In this document: positions 37,546-45,685 of the stretch, one piece after another
Layout of the letters: the number at the start of each line of letters is the position of its first letter
Position numbering within the stretch: the stretch's first letter is position 1
NCBI GenBank assembly: GCA_944322585.1
Contig: CALUPB010000008.1
Location: 62,001 to 126,000 of the forward strand
DNA length: 64,000 nt
Origin: an uncultured Bacteroidales bacterium
Lineage (GTDB): Bacteria; Bacteroidota; Bacteroidia; Bacteroidales; UBA932
Direction of reading: 5' to 3'
Translations under genes and position numbers: made by a program
Notes under the pieces: generated by a model
What the model was told of the DNA's origin: nothing
Database searches by the model: none
What the model saw: only the letters and a program-made list of their open reading frames with translations

Positions 37546-37968
37546 TCACCGGGATTTGTCGTCCGTATTTTCAAGCAGGTTTTTCACTTCCCCGATGAAT
37601 GCTTCAGCCTTTGGGTAAAGTTCATCAAACATTTCCCGGTCACAGTAGACAAAATCATCATAGTCACTGCTATGTCTTTTTTCAAAAAGTGTTGCAAATA
37701 TTTTGCTTGCTGATATTGAAAGTTTACCCTTTGAAGTAAAGTGCATTCCAAGCATTGTTTTTACCCCACTATGTGTTTGGGCTGAAATATTATTTTTCAA
37801 AAGCAGGGCTACAGCCATATAATAACAAGCATAATACAGCCTGTTTATAGATGCATTATAGAAACCTCCCTCTGCCATAAGTTTTGCTTCCTGAAGGCTG
37901 CCATAAGCCCTTTCTATCCTATAGGCAATCAATGAATCCCTGCTCTCTATGTCAAGACTCTCTTTCAT
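37546..37968 (-). CDS. HEPN-domain protein (partner of MNT nucleotidyltransferase)
   Basis: 140 residues, mainly helical, with the HEPN layout: YRIERAYGSLQEAKLMAEGGFYNASINRLYYACYYMAVALL, then FEKRHSSDYDDF and a last helix PKAEAFIGEVKNLLENT. HEPN proteins paired with minimal nucleotidyltransferases act as toxin/antitoxin or regulatory modules; the HEPN part is the potential RNase. A strict RxxxxH catalytic motif is not obvious here: Arg and His are adjacent in EKRHSSDY. It overlaps the MNT gene by 4 bases (ATGA). The region is AT-rich compared with both neighbours, which suggests transfer. Confidence 0.82.
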   Translation of the reverse strand: MKESLDIESRDSLIAYRIERAYGSLQEAKLMAEGGFYNASINRLYYACYYMAVALLLKNNISAQTHSGVKTMLGMHFTSKGKLSISASKIFATLFEKRHSSDYDDFVYCDREMFDELYPKAEAFIGEVKNLLENTDDKSR

Positions 37969-38285
37969 AATACTACCCCTTCATTTACAACATTCACATA
38001 AAATGGTGTCTTGAATGGCCTGTTTTCCCATGACTTTCTGGAAATTATGTAAGGATTAATAGATACACCTGTCTTGATTTCCAACTCATACAAAGGCCAT
38101 CTGACCTCATTTTCTTCATCATAGGTAGGTTTATCATTATCAAGAAGAACCAACAAATCAATGTCACTGTCCTCCCTCGCATCTCCCCTTGCCTCTGACC
38201 CGTAGAGGATGGTCTTGGCTGTCGGGGCAACACTGTGCACTATCTCTCTTATCTGATCTACTATATGCTCTCTTCTCATAATCAT
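37965..38285 (-). CDS. MNT-type nucleotidyltransferase (partner of HEPN protein)
   Basis: 106 residues with the minimal nucleotidyltransferase motif TILYGSEARGDAREDSDIDLLVLLD (GS-x-ARG and D-x-D). In MNT/HEPN pairs this protein can AMPylate and so silence the HEPN toxin. The start may be MIM at 38285 or the second Met at 38279. Codon use is AT-rich like its partner. No good promoter was found; a one-mismatch TATATTAG lies upstream. Confidence 0.87.
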   Translation of the reverse strand: MIMRREHIVDQIREIVHSVAPTAKTILYGSEARGDAREDSDIDLLVLLDNDKPTYDEENEVRWPLYELEIKTGVSINPYIISRKSWENRPFKTPFYVNVVNEGVVL

Positions 38286-38420
38286 AAAGCATTCATGTCG
38301 CTAATATAACTATTTTCACTCAAACTCCATATCCTTTGCAATGCTTCTTAAAGAAAAAGATGAAATTATACCTCTACCATTTTATTGAGCCTTTTTGGAA
38401 AGCCCAATTCTTTTACACAC

Positions 38421-38453
38421 AAAAAAAAGAGAGTCACATTTCTGTAACTCTCT
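38421..38453 (-). terminator. Terminator of tRNA-Phe
   Basis: On the minus strand, a stem AGAGAGT-ACA / TGT-ACTCTCT with a short loop is followed by eight T. It lies directly after the tRNA-Phe gene. Confidence 0.85.
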
Positions 38454-38464
38454 GATTTTCAGTG

Positions 38465-38537
38465 TGGTGTCACCGGGAATCGAACCAGGGACACAAGGAT
38501 TTTCAGTCCTTTGCTCTACCAACTGAGCTATGACACC
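38465..38537 (-). tRNA. tRNA-Phe (anticodon GAA)
   Basis: A complete cloverleaf on the minus strand: acceptor GGTGTCA/TGACACC, D arm GCTCAGTTGGTAGAGC, anticodon arm AGGACTGAAAATCCT with GAA, T arm CCTGG TTCGATT CCCGG, discriminator A. CCA is not encoded. Confidence 0.97.
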
Positions 38538-38583
38538 ATATGAATTTGCAAGAACTTTTCCCTCTATCTTTCGATCGGGATTG

Positions 38584-38613
38584 CAAAGATAGACAAAAAT
38601 GTTCACACTCCAA
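38584..38613 (-). promoter_or_regulatory. Promoter of tRNA-Phe
   Basis: Minus strand TTG (38613-38611), 19 bases, then TATCTTTG (38591-38584): full consensus with usual spacing. Confidence 0.75.
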
Positions 38614-38685
38614 ATTTTTCTTTACGATTTTTAGCATAGGACCGGAATTTTTCTGTCCGCCGGAACAGAACCGGAAATTTATCCG

Positions 38686-38693
38686 TAAGTTTG
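38686..38693 (+). promoter_or_regulatory. Candidate -7 element of the hydroxyacid dehydrogenase gene
   Basis: TAAGTTTG, a full match, 28 bases before the ATG at 38721. No -33 TTG is seen at the usual distance. Confidence 0.4.
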
Positions 38694-38720
38694 CAGAGCG
38701 ATAAAAACAATACTGTTGTC

Positions 38721-39614
38721 ATGTTCAGAAAACTCGTTGCCATAGAAGATCCGCTGATAAATGCCGGCGCAAGAAAAAAGCTTGGCGAATACGCCCGGGA
38801 AGTCATAATCCATGACAACCTTCCGGGAAACGATGACGAAATCATAAGCAGGATAGGCGATGCGGATGCCGTTCTGGTGACATTCAAGACCAAAATCGGA
38901 AGAAATGTCATCGAGGCATGCCCGGGAATAAAATATATAGGCATGTGCTGCACACTGTTCGAAAGCAGTTGCAACATAGATCTTGCTGCCGCAAGGGAAA
39001 GAGGCATAACGGTGCTCGGTGTAAGGGACTATGGAGACGAAGGCGTCGTGGAATATGCTGTCAGTGAAACCGTGTGTTTCCTGCATGGATTCGGAGACAC
39101 GCAATGGAAACAGGAAAAACACGAACTCGGAGGAATGAAAGTCGGTGTAATCGGATTAGGCAAGACAGGCAGGATGACGGCCGATGCGTTCAGGTTCTTC
39201 GGCAGTGACGTATATTATTACAGCAGAAACAGAAAACCGGATGCAGAGGCATCAGGCATACAGTTCCTGCCCCTGCATGACCTGCTTGCAGCATGCGACA
39301 TTGTAATGACCGCCCTGCCGAGAAACACGCTGCTGCTGGGTGAAGAGGAATTCCGGATTATGGGCGACGGAAAGATTCTCATCAATACGTCAATCGGGCC
39401 TACATTCGACACAGAAGCCCTGAAACGATGGCTGGACTGCAACAGGAACAGCTACTATTTCTGTGACGGGACGGGAATGGGGACATTGAAGGATGAACTT
39501 TCCCACATCAATAACGTCATCTACACTCCGGCTGTAGCAGGCATGTCGGTCCAGAGCACCGGACGGCTGTCGGAAAAGGTTCTGGCAAACATCAGGCAGT
39601 ATCTGTCAGAATAA
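38721..39614 (+). CDS. D-isomer-specific 2-hydroxyacid dehydrogenase family protein
   Basis: 297 residues from ATG 38721 (MFRKLVAIEDPL). The NAD-binding Rossmann motif is VGVIGLGKTGRM; catalytic-domain features include EYAVSETV, ALPRNTLLLGEEEF and INTSIGPTFDTEAL. The usual catalytic Arg in the xNxxRG motif is replaced by a Ser-Ile-Gly sequence (NTSIGP), and the C-terminal His region reads YTPAVAGMS rather than TPHxA. Loss of these residues suggests a changed or absent dehydrogenase activity. It is shorter than most family members (310-330). Function unknown. Confidence 0.8.
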   Translation: MFRKLVAIEDPLINAGARKKLGEYAREVIIHDNLPGNDDEIISRIGDADAVLVTFKTKIGRNVIEACPGIKYIGMCCTLFESSCNIDLAAARERGITVLGVRDYGDEGVVEYAVSETVCFLHGFGDTQWKQEKHELGGMKVGVIGLGKTGRMTADAFRFFGSDVYYYSRNRKPDAEASGIQFLPLHDLLAACDIVMTALPRNTLLLGEEEFRIMGDGKILINTSIGPTFDTEALKRWLDCNRNSYYFCDGTGMGTLKDELSHINNVIYTPAVAGMSVQSTGRLSEKVLANIRQYLSE

Positions 39615-39715
39615 ATATCAGTCCTGTCCGCAATCATCCTCATTCCTGCAAGATGTCCTCCACTACCCTTATAAACGAAGGTAGACAGGATATTGCATAT
39701 GCGGGAGGCAACACT

Positions 39716-39925
39716 TCAGTCGTCCGGCAATGATCCAGCACCGATATCGGAAAGTTCGTCGACTTTCTGCCGGAGGCTGCGGGTGTATGCATAGCATTCG
39801 GCAACCAGTTTCTTTGTCTCCCCGATGAGTTCATCAATCCTGTCCAGACTGGTTTCCGGATTCTTCACCGCCGACTCTATTTCCTTGAGCCGTGCAATAT
39901 TATTGATATAATCCTGGTTTGTCAT
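39716..39925 (-). CDS. xseB: Exodeoxyribonuclease VII small subunit
   Basis: 69 residues (MTNQDYINNIARLKEIESAV...), with the two-helix layout and the KNPETSLDRIDELIGETKKL segment typical of XseB. It binds the large subunit to form the ssDNA exonuclease VII. The large-subunit gene is 102 bases upstream in the same direction. In-frame ATGs at 39934 and 39952 are alternative starts. Confidence 0.88.
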   Translation of the reverse strand: MTNQDYINNIARLKEIESAVKNPETSLDRIDELIGETKKLVAECYAYTRSLRQKVDELSDIGAGSLPDD

Positions 39926-40027
39926 AATTGTCATTGAAAGCCGATTGAACAATGTGAATACTATGAAATGAGCGGAATGAGTTTCAGAGAATCGCTTCTG
40001 TCGGAACTCAATCCCTGCAAGTCCCCC

Positions 40028-41221
40028 CTACGGCCAGGGGTCGCGTGCGGAGAGCTTTACATCCTCTATGACACAGTTCCATAACCCGTCACTGAATCTC
40101 AACGAAAAATCCTCCCCGACAGACTTACTGCCTGCATTTTTCAGGATTGTCCCGTTTTTGTCCACCGCAAGTACATAACCCTGTTTCAGAATGTTGCGAG
40201 GATCCGACACCATAATGGCAGCCTCTGACAGGGCTATTCTGTTCTCCATCCCGCTTATAACGGCATTGACGGCAAAACATATGTTGGTCAGGCATCTGCC
40301 GACTTCACTCTCCGAAGCCTGTACGGCATCCTTTGCCGCAGACATGATATTTTCCATATGCGCCATCACCTCTTCCTCTACTCCGGCCACCCAGTCCACA
40401 AGAAAGTCCGCCAGAGCGGTCGGAGTCTTGAAATGACTGTTCGCCACCATGTCCGCCACATGATAGTCACGCTCGTGTCCGACGGCCGTCAATACGGGTA
40501 ACGGACATTCCGCTATGGTCTTCCCGAGCTGATAGTCATCATAGCAGAAAAGATCGGACTCCGCCCCTCCTCCTCTGAGTATCAGTATCAGGTCGAACCC
40601 TCCGTCCCGTACCGCCGCATCGATGGAAGCGGATATGGACAACGGACATCGGTCGCCCTGCATCAGAGACTGGAAAAGAGTGCAGTCAAACGTATATCCG
40701 TACTGATTCCCCGAGAGGTGCTTCATGAAATCTCCATAACCCGCGGCATCTTTCGACGAAATGACAGCTATACCGGAAGGCAGGAACGGAAGAGCGATCG
40801 ATTTCTGTCTGTCAAGAAGCCCCTCAGCCTCCAGCCGCCTCAGAGTCTCCTGCTTCTGCAGCTCCCTGAGACCGATGGAATAACTTGCATCTATGTCCTG
40901 TATGACAAGCGAAAGTCCGTATCTGGGACTATACTGGACAACCACCAGCACCACGACAGAAATCCCGGCTTCCAGCCGTTGTCCTGTCTGTCTGTAGAAT
41001 TCCGGAATTATTCCGGCATTGGATTTCCAGACTATGCCTCTCGCCCTGGCGACCTCTTCACCCGAGTGAGTCTTCTGGAGCAGGCCGAAATAATGGTGCC
41101 CACGCACCTCGCTATGGGAATCGATCTCGACCCTTACCCACTGTTCGAGATAACCGATTCTCCCGGCAATGAGATCCTGCAGGTCAGCCAGTTCTATATA
41201 ATTTCCGATTTTCATTTTCAA
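40028..41221 (-). CDS. xseA: Exodeoxyribonuclease VII large subunit
   Basis: 397 residues: an N-terminal OB-fold at about 1-110, then the catalytic region with AVISSKDAAGYGDF, ILILRGGGAESDLFCYDDYQL and AVGHERDYHVADMVANSHFKTPTALADFLV, the conserved core of XseA. A coiled coil at about 270-330 is shorter than in E. coli XseA (456 residues), as is common in Bacteroidota. Together with XseB it degrades single-stranded DNA from both ends. Confidence 0.94.
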   Translation of the reverse strand: MKMKIGNYIELADLQDLIAGRIGYLEQWVRVEIDSHSEVRGHHYFGLLQKTHSGEEVARARGIVWKSNAGIIPEFYRQTGQRLEAGISVVVLVVVQYSPRYGLSLVIQDIDASYSIGLRELQKQETLRRLEAEGLLDRQKSIALPFLPSGIAVISSKDAAGYGDFMKHLSGNQYGYTFDCTLFQSLMQGDRCPLSISASIDAAVRDGGFDLILILRGGGAESDLFCYDDYQLGKTIAECPLPVLTAVGHERDYHVADMVANSHFKTPTALADFLVDWVAGVEEEVMAHMENIMSAAKDAVQASESEVGRCLTNICFAVNAVISGMENRIALSEAAIMVSDPRNILKQGYVLAVDKNGTILKNAGSKSVGEDFSLRFSDGLWNCVIEDVKLSARDPWP

Positions 41222-41287
41222 ATGAATTCTGCCAGGTCTCCCTTATTCCTGTCCTAACCCATCAAGGAATTTATCAGTACCGGAATT

Positions 41288-41881
41288 TTACAGATTTTTC
41301 TGCATATGCTTCATGCTGTGGCCGAAGAAATCCTTCCCGCCTACTGTCCTGAACCCGAGACGCGTATATAATTTTTCCGCTGAAGGATTGTCAAAATCTA
41401 CAAGAAGCCCTGCCACCGGATAGCCCATGGAACGGGCACGTTCGGACATGGCCTCGAACAGAGACGAGCCTATTCCGCATCCCCTGTATGCAGGATCCAC
41501 TGCCACAGAATCGAAATAGAACTCCCCTGCCTGCGTCTCGTCGCTCCATTTCATGTCCGATGCTCCGAATCTGCGGATGAATTCTTCCTCCACAGGACGG
41601 CGCAGGCGGTGAAGATCCGCTCCGTCATAACCTATCATTGCACCTACTACCGCAGGTCCGGTATCCGGAATACAGTCTTCAGCCACTACCGTATTCGTAT
41701 AACTGTAGAGCGTCTCTTCCCGTGAAACGATATCAGTCACGAGTTCCACAAGGTCTTCCACAGTCCTCTTCCTGCCATGTTCAAGAAAAACTTCCACCGG
41801 CCATGCCATCACAATCAGACGTGCTATCGCCGGAGCGTCCGAAGGTCTGGCATCCCTCACCGTAATTCTGTTCTTTTCCAT
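41288..41881 (-). CDS. GNAT-family N-acetyltransferase
   Basis: 197 residues from MEKNRITVRDARPSD. The acetyl-CoA site is SVAVDPAYRGCGIGSSLFEAMSERA, and the C-terminal FDNPSAEKLYTRLGFRTVGGKDFFGHSMKHM is typical of GNAT proteins. Substrate unknown. Good promoter elements lie just upstream (41905-41935), which supports this start rather than more distant in-frame ones. Confidence 0.9.
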   Translation of the reverse strand: MEKNRITVRDARPSDAPAIARLIVMAWPVEVFLEHGRKRTVEDLVELVTDIVSREETLYSYTNTVVAEDCIPDTGPAVVGAMIGYDGADLHRLRRPVEEEFIRRFGASDMKWSDETQAGEFYFDSVAVDPAYRGCGIGSSLFEAMSERARSMGYPVAGLLVDFDNPSAEKLYTRLGFRTVGGKDFFGHSMKHMQKNL

Positions 41882-41904
41882 TGTTCCATGATTTATCAGA
41901 ATGG

Positions 41905-41935
41905 CAAATATACACAGAAGCCGAGAGCAATGCAA
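41905..41935 (-). promoter_or_regulatory. Promoter of the GNAT gene
   Basis: Minus strand TTG (41935-41933), 20 bases, TATATTTG (41912-41905). The spacer contains the sequence TGCTCTCGGCTTCTG that recurs 78 bases upstream. Confidence 0.7.
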
Positions 41936-42007
41936 GTTTACTTGCAATTGCCGAGGCGTGAACAGTATATATGTCCGACAGGACAAATATCGCAGAAGCC
42001 GAGAGCA
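41915..42007. repeat. Direct repeat of a promoter-spacer sequence, two copies 78 bases apart
   Basis: CAGAAGCCGAGAGCA occurs at 41915-41929 and 41993-42007. In both copies it is preceded by CAAATAT and followed within a few bases by CAA, so each copy can be read on the minus strand as a promoter (the second -7 is GATATTTG, one mismatch). A GCAAGTTTACTTGC inverted repeat (41932-41945) follows copy 1. Confidence 0.7.
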
Positions 42008-42025
42008 GAACAAATATTTTCTTAT

Positions 42026-42033
42026 TATCTTTG
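42026..42033 (+). promoter_or_regulatory. Candidate -7 element of priA
   Basis: TATCTTTG, full match, 37 bases before the priA ATG; no clear TTG at -33. Confidence 0.4.
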
Positions 42034-42070
42034 TTTTTCCGGCTTCGATGAAAAGCCGGCACAGCGCGAC

Positions 42071-44551
42071 ATGCCGGACACCATAATATACATATCAGTC
42101 ATTCTGCCACTCAGACTCGAATGGGAACCATGCTATTGGACCGACTGTCCGGACATCGCCGCCGGCCAGAGGGTCAAGGTACAGTTCGCACACAAGGAAT
42201 ATACGGGAGTAGTCAGCGCAGTAGGCATAGAACCGCAGACCGCACCTTCCAGAATCATGCAGATAACGGGTATCGAGGAGAAGATGGGACGGATACTTCC
42301 TACAGAAATAGAATTCTGGCGATATCTTGCCGGATATTATATGTGTTCTGTCGGTGAAGTATACAAGACCGCCTATCCTTCCGCGAAAATCAATATGGAA
42401 GAAATATTCCTCAGGAAAGAGGAGGCAGCGGCACTCAGGAAAGCCAGGGTGCAGGCAGCAGAGGAAAGAAAGGCTGCGGCCGCAAAGGCCAGGGCGGAAA
42501 AGGCAATGGTCGCGCTCGCCGCACGGGAAGAGAAAATACGGGCCAGGATTGCCAGGAAACGGGCTCAGGCAGAGCGGACAAAAAAGGATGACGACAGAAT
42601 CCGCCTGACTGGAGAAATACATGGACTTGAAACCGAAATAACGGGAATAAGGCAAGCCATGGACAGATACACCGGATTGATTGCGGGACATTCCGACCCG
42701 ATGACGGACTCTTCCGGAATGCCGCAATCGCCCCCGGACGAAGCAACGCGCACTGATACACTCCCGATGACCGGGCCGACGAAGGACCCGGCAGAAGCAG
42801 CAGGAAGCAGGACGTCATCCGCAGCCGGGGAATTGACATCAAGTCCGGCAGGCAGCATACCGTATCCCGTACTTTCAGAAACCCAGCAGACAGCCTTGGA
42901 AAAGATCCTGGACGCCTTCCCGACAGGAAAGACAGTACTGCTCAACGGGGTGACAGGTTCGGGCAAGACGGAAATATACACTACCCTCGCTCTCAGGACA
43001 CTGTCCGAAGGGAAAAACGTACTGTACCTTGTCCCCGAAATCGCAATGAGCCGCCAGCTGGAAGACCGCCTCAGGACATCTTTCGGAGACAGGCTCCTCA
43101 TTTTCCATTCAGGCAGGACTGCCGCACAGAAGGCCGAAGCATATTATCTTGTCAGAAACGGCAGACGGGCTGCCGACGGGAACGGCATAAATGCCCGTCA
43201 GGCTCCGCACATAATACTCGGCACACGCTCGGCCCTGTTCCTCCCCCACCATGATCTCGGACTGATCATCGTGGACGAAGAACACGACAGTTCCTACAAG
43301 CAGGACTCCCCCGCTCCAAGGTACAACGGCCGTGATGCGGCCCTGATGCTGTGCAGGATACAGAACAGCCTGACAGCGGACGGGAACGGCTGCAATGTGA
43401 TACTCGGCTCCGCCACCCCTTCTTTAGAATCCATGTACAACTGCAGCACCGGCAAATACGCTGAAGTCCGGCTGGACAGCCGGTATTACGGTCATGGCAA
43501 AACCGCTGTGGAAATCGTGGACACAATAGCCGAAAGGAAAAAGAGAGGAATGGTCGGTTCATTTTCCAGAAAACTGATATTCAGGATGGAACAGGCTCTT
43601 GAAAACGGCAGACAGATAATGCTGCTGAGAACAAGGCGCGGCTATTCGCCCGTAATGCAATGTTCCGCTTGCGGCTTTATTCCGAAATGTCCCAGGTGCA
43701 ATGTCAGCCTGACCTACCACAAGGATACCGGACGCATAACATGCCACCATTGCGGCTACGCGGTTCCGGGTCCGGAACTCTGTCCTGAATGCGGAGGAGA
43801 ATTCAGGGCACTCGGAGCAGGCACGCAGAAAATCGAAGAAGAGGTACGCACACTGTTCCCGCAGGCAAGAGTAGCCAGACTCGACAGCGACACGGCCAGG
43901 GACAACGGATACAGCGCCGAGGCCGTAAGAAAATTCGGCACCGGGGAAACAGACATCCTCATCGGCACACAGATAATAACCAAGGGATTCGATTTCGGAA
44001 GGCTGTCTCTTGTAGCTGTACTACAAGCCGATACGATGCTGGGCATACAGGATTTCCGGGCAGATGAGAAAGCCGTGCAGACACTGGAACAACTGCTCGG
44101 ACGTTGCGGAAGAAGGGGTGAAGACGGAATTTTCGTAATCCAGACTTCGCAGCCGGACCATCCGGTCTACCGTGTACTGAAGGACGGGAATGCCGGCACC
44201 ATATCCGCAGTCACCGGAGAATTCGACAGGCAGCTCCTTGCCGAAAGGCATGAATTCGGATACCCTCCATATACAAGAATAATAGATATCCGGTTGAAAG
44301 ACCGGTCGGAGAGCAGAGCCGATGCCATGTCCGATATACTTGCTTCGGAACTGGACGGATACGATGTCACCGGACCGTATGCCCCGTATTCCGGAAAATC
44401 CTCCGGTGAATACATCAGAATGCTCAGGATCACATTACAGAAAGACCGGACTCTGGCGGAAAAGAAACGTATCCTGATGGATAAAATCAGAAAATTCGAA
44501 TCGGGAAGACGTTACTCCGGTCACATAGTCATCGATGTGGATCCGGTTTAG
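42071..44551 (+). CDS. priA: Primosomal protein N' (replication restart helicase PriA)
   Basis: 826 residues from MPDTIIYISVILPLRLEW. N-terminal 3'-DNA-binding domain at 1-105; helicase with Walker A GVTGSGKT (293-300), DEEHDSSYKQD, and the four-pair zinc-binding cysteine region (CSACGFIPKCPRCN, CHHCGY, CPECGG). Between the first domain and the helicase, residues of about 112-200 are a highly charged Ala/Lys/Arg/Glu helix and 200-265 a Ser/Thr/Pro linker; a normal winged-helix domain was not recognised there. PriA reloads the replisome at stalled forks. The -7 element at 42026-42033 supports the start at 42071. Its last 4 bases overlap the convergent lipid kinase gene. Confidence 0.95.
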   Translation: MPDTIIYISVILPLRLEWEPCYWTDCPDIAAGQRVKVQFAHKEYTGVVSAVGIEPQTAPSRIMQITGIEEKMGRILPTEIEFWRYLAGYYMCSVGEVYKTAYPSAKINMEEIFLRKEEAAALRKARVQAAEERKAAAAKARAEKAMVALAAREEKIRARIARKRAQAERTKKDDDRIRLTGEIHGLETEITGIRQAMDRYTGLIAGHSDPMTDSSGMPQSPPDEATRTDTLPMTGPTKDPAEAAGSRTSSAAGELTSSPAGSIPYPVLSETQQTALEKILDAFPTGKTVLLNGVTGSGKTEIYTTLALRTLSEGKNVLYLVPEIAMSRQLEDRLRTSFGDRLLIFHSGRTAAQKAEAYYLVRNGRRAADGNGINARQAPHIILGTRSALFLPHHDLGLIIVDEEHDSSYKQDSPAPRYNGRDAALMLCRIQNSLTADGNGCNVILGSATPSLESMYNCSTGKYAEVRLDSRYYGHGKTAVEIVDTIAERKKRGMVGSFSRKLIFRMEQALENGRQIMLLRTRRGYSPVMQCSACGFIPKCPRCNVSLTYHKDTGRITCHHCGYAVPGPELCPECGGEFRALGAGTQKIEEEVRTLFPQARVARLDSDTARDNGYSAEAVRKFGTGETDILIGTQIITKGFDFGRLSLVAVLQADTMLGIQDFRADEKAVQTLEQLLGRCGRRGEDGIFVIQTSQPDHPVYRVLKDGNAGTISAVTGEFDRQLLAERHEFGYPPYTRIIDIRLKDRSESRADAMSDILASELDGYDVTGPYAPYSGKSSGEYIRMLRITLQKDRTLAEKKRILMDKIRKFESGRRYSGHIVIDVDPV

Positions 44552-45534
44552 GACTCGGTACGGTGCAATACATGCAGTCTGCCAGGAAGGATCTCGAGTC
44601 TTGCAGGAAGAGTCCCCACTATTTCCCCGTCCACTTCGATTATCTCCCCGTCATTGTCCAGGGAAGTCACCGATACCGAAGATGCCTTGCAGGAAACTAT
44701 CCCTTTGATCCCGGGGAAAGTCCCGTCAAGAAGTCTGTATGCCTGGGTCATGATGACATGCAGGGGCAGAACAGGGATCACTGTGACATCCAGCAGCCCG
44801 TCATCCGTGACGGCATAAGGCGTCTGGCGGAACCCTCCTCCCGAATATTTCCCGAGACCGAATGCAATGGAAAGGCATCTGCCGTCATATATCACATCCC
44901 CGTCGCATTCCACACGGGCCCTGAAAGGCCGGGATTTGACGAGATTATATATCAGGGAATTGAGATAGAGCAGTCTGCCTGACCTTCCGGCATCCTTCTG
45001 TCTGTTTACCCTTGCACAGATTCTGGCATCAAGCCCGATACCGCCTACATTTATCATATATGAACATGAACCGCCGTCAGGCATATCCCCGCGGCCTGCC
45101 GCACTGACCTTCACTATATCCTGGACCGAAAAGGAACCGGAGGCCAGCATATCCACGACTTTCTCCGTATCATAAGGGACATTGTGAGACTTTATCCAGT
45201 CATTTCCTGAACCTATGGGAATTACGGCAAGATAAAAATCGGAAAGGGCCGCCGGACCGCTATCGGGACAGTTGTTGGAGAGATACCGCATAATGCCTTC
45301 CAGTATCTCATGTACGGTTCCGTCTCCTCCTACTGCCACAAACCGCCTGTATCCCATGCGGGCAGCCTCGCACGCCATGGCAGCGGCATGCATTTTACCG
45401 TCCGTCCTGTTGTATGAATAACTTATCCCTTTCTTTCTCATTAGAGTCTCGGCCAGTTGCCAGCGGGACAGTGTCTTGCCGGAACCGGCATGAGGGTTAA
45501 CGACTACAAACCATCTCAAATCAATATGCTCCAT
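44548..45534 (-). CDS. Diacylglycerol kinase-family lipid kinase
   Basis: 328 residues of the DAGK catalytic family: FVVVNPHAGSGKT at the start, VAVGGDGTVHEILEGI (the GGDGT nucleotide motif), VIPIGSGNDWIKSHN, and the beta-sandwich half SIAFGLGKYSGGGFRQTPYAVTDDGLLDV. It probably phosphorylates a lipid such as diacylglycerol. The gene is convergent with priA. A minus-strand -7 element TATTTTTG lies at 45565-45558, 24 bases before the ATG. Confidence 0.9.
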   Translation of the reverse strand: MEHIDLRWFVVVNPHAGSGKTLSRWQLAETLMRKKGISYSYNRTDGKMHAAAMACEAARMGYRRFVAVGGDGTVHEILEGIMRYLSNNCPDSGPAALSDFYLAVIPIGSGNDWIKSHNVPYDTEKVVDMLASGSFSVQDIVKVSAAGRGDMPDGGSCSYMINVGGIGLDARICARVNRQKDAGRSGRLLYLNSLIYNLVKSRPFRARVECDGDVIYDGRCLSIAFGLGKYSGGGFRQTPYAVTDDGLLDVTVIPVLPLHVIMTQAYRLLDGTFPGIKGIVSCKASSVSVTSLDNDGEIIEVDGEIVGTLPARLEILPGRLHVLHRTES

Positions 45535-45641
45535 CGGCCATTTCGATAAATCGCCTGCAAAAATAGCAAAAACAGAACACTTTATGAAACGGTTGCCCTG
45601 GATTTTTCATGCAGGATTTTCAAGGGAAAGAAAATTTTTTA

Positions 45642-45649
45642 TAAATTTG
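45642..45649 (+). promoter_or_regulatory. Candidate -7 element of the parAB operon
   Basis: TAAATTTG, full match, 37 bases before the parA start; the -33 position reads TTTTC rather than TTTTG at 20 bases. Confidence 0.45.
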
Positions 45650-45685
45650 CCAAGATTTGGATATCCTTTTTAATCTATATACGGA

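Noticed and set aside
41777-42070. N-terminal extension of priA to 41777
   Set aside because: The extra residues run through the GNAT gene and the promoter repeats and do not resemble PriA; the frame from 42071 starts with the normal PriA N-terminus.
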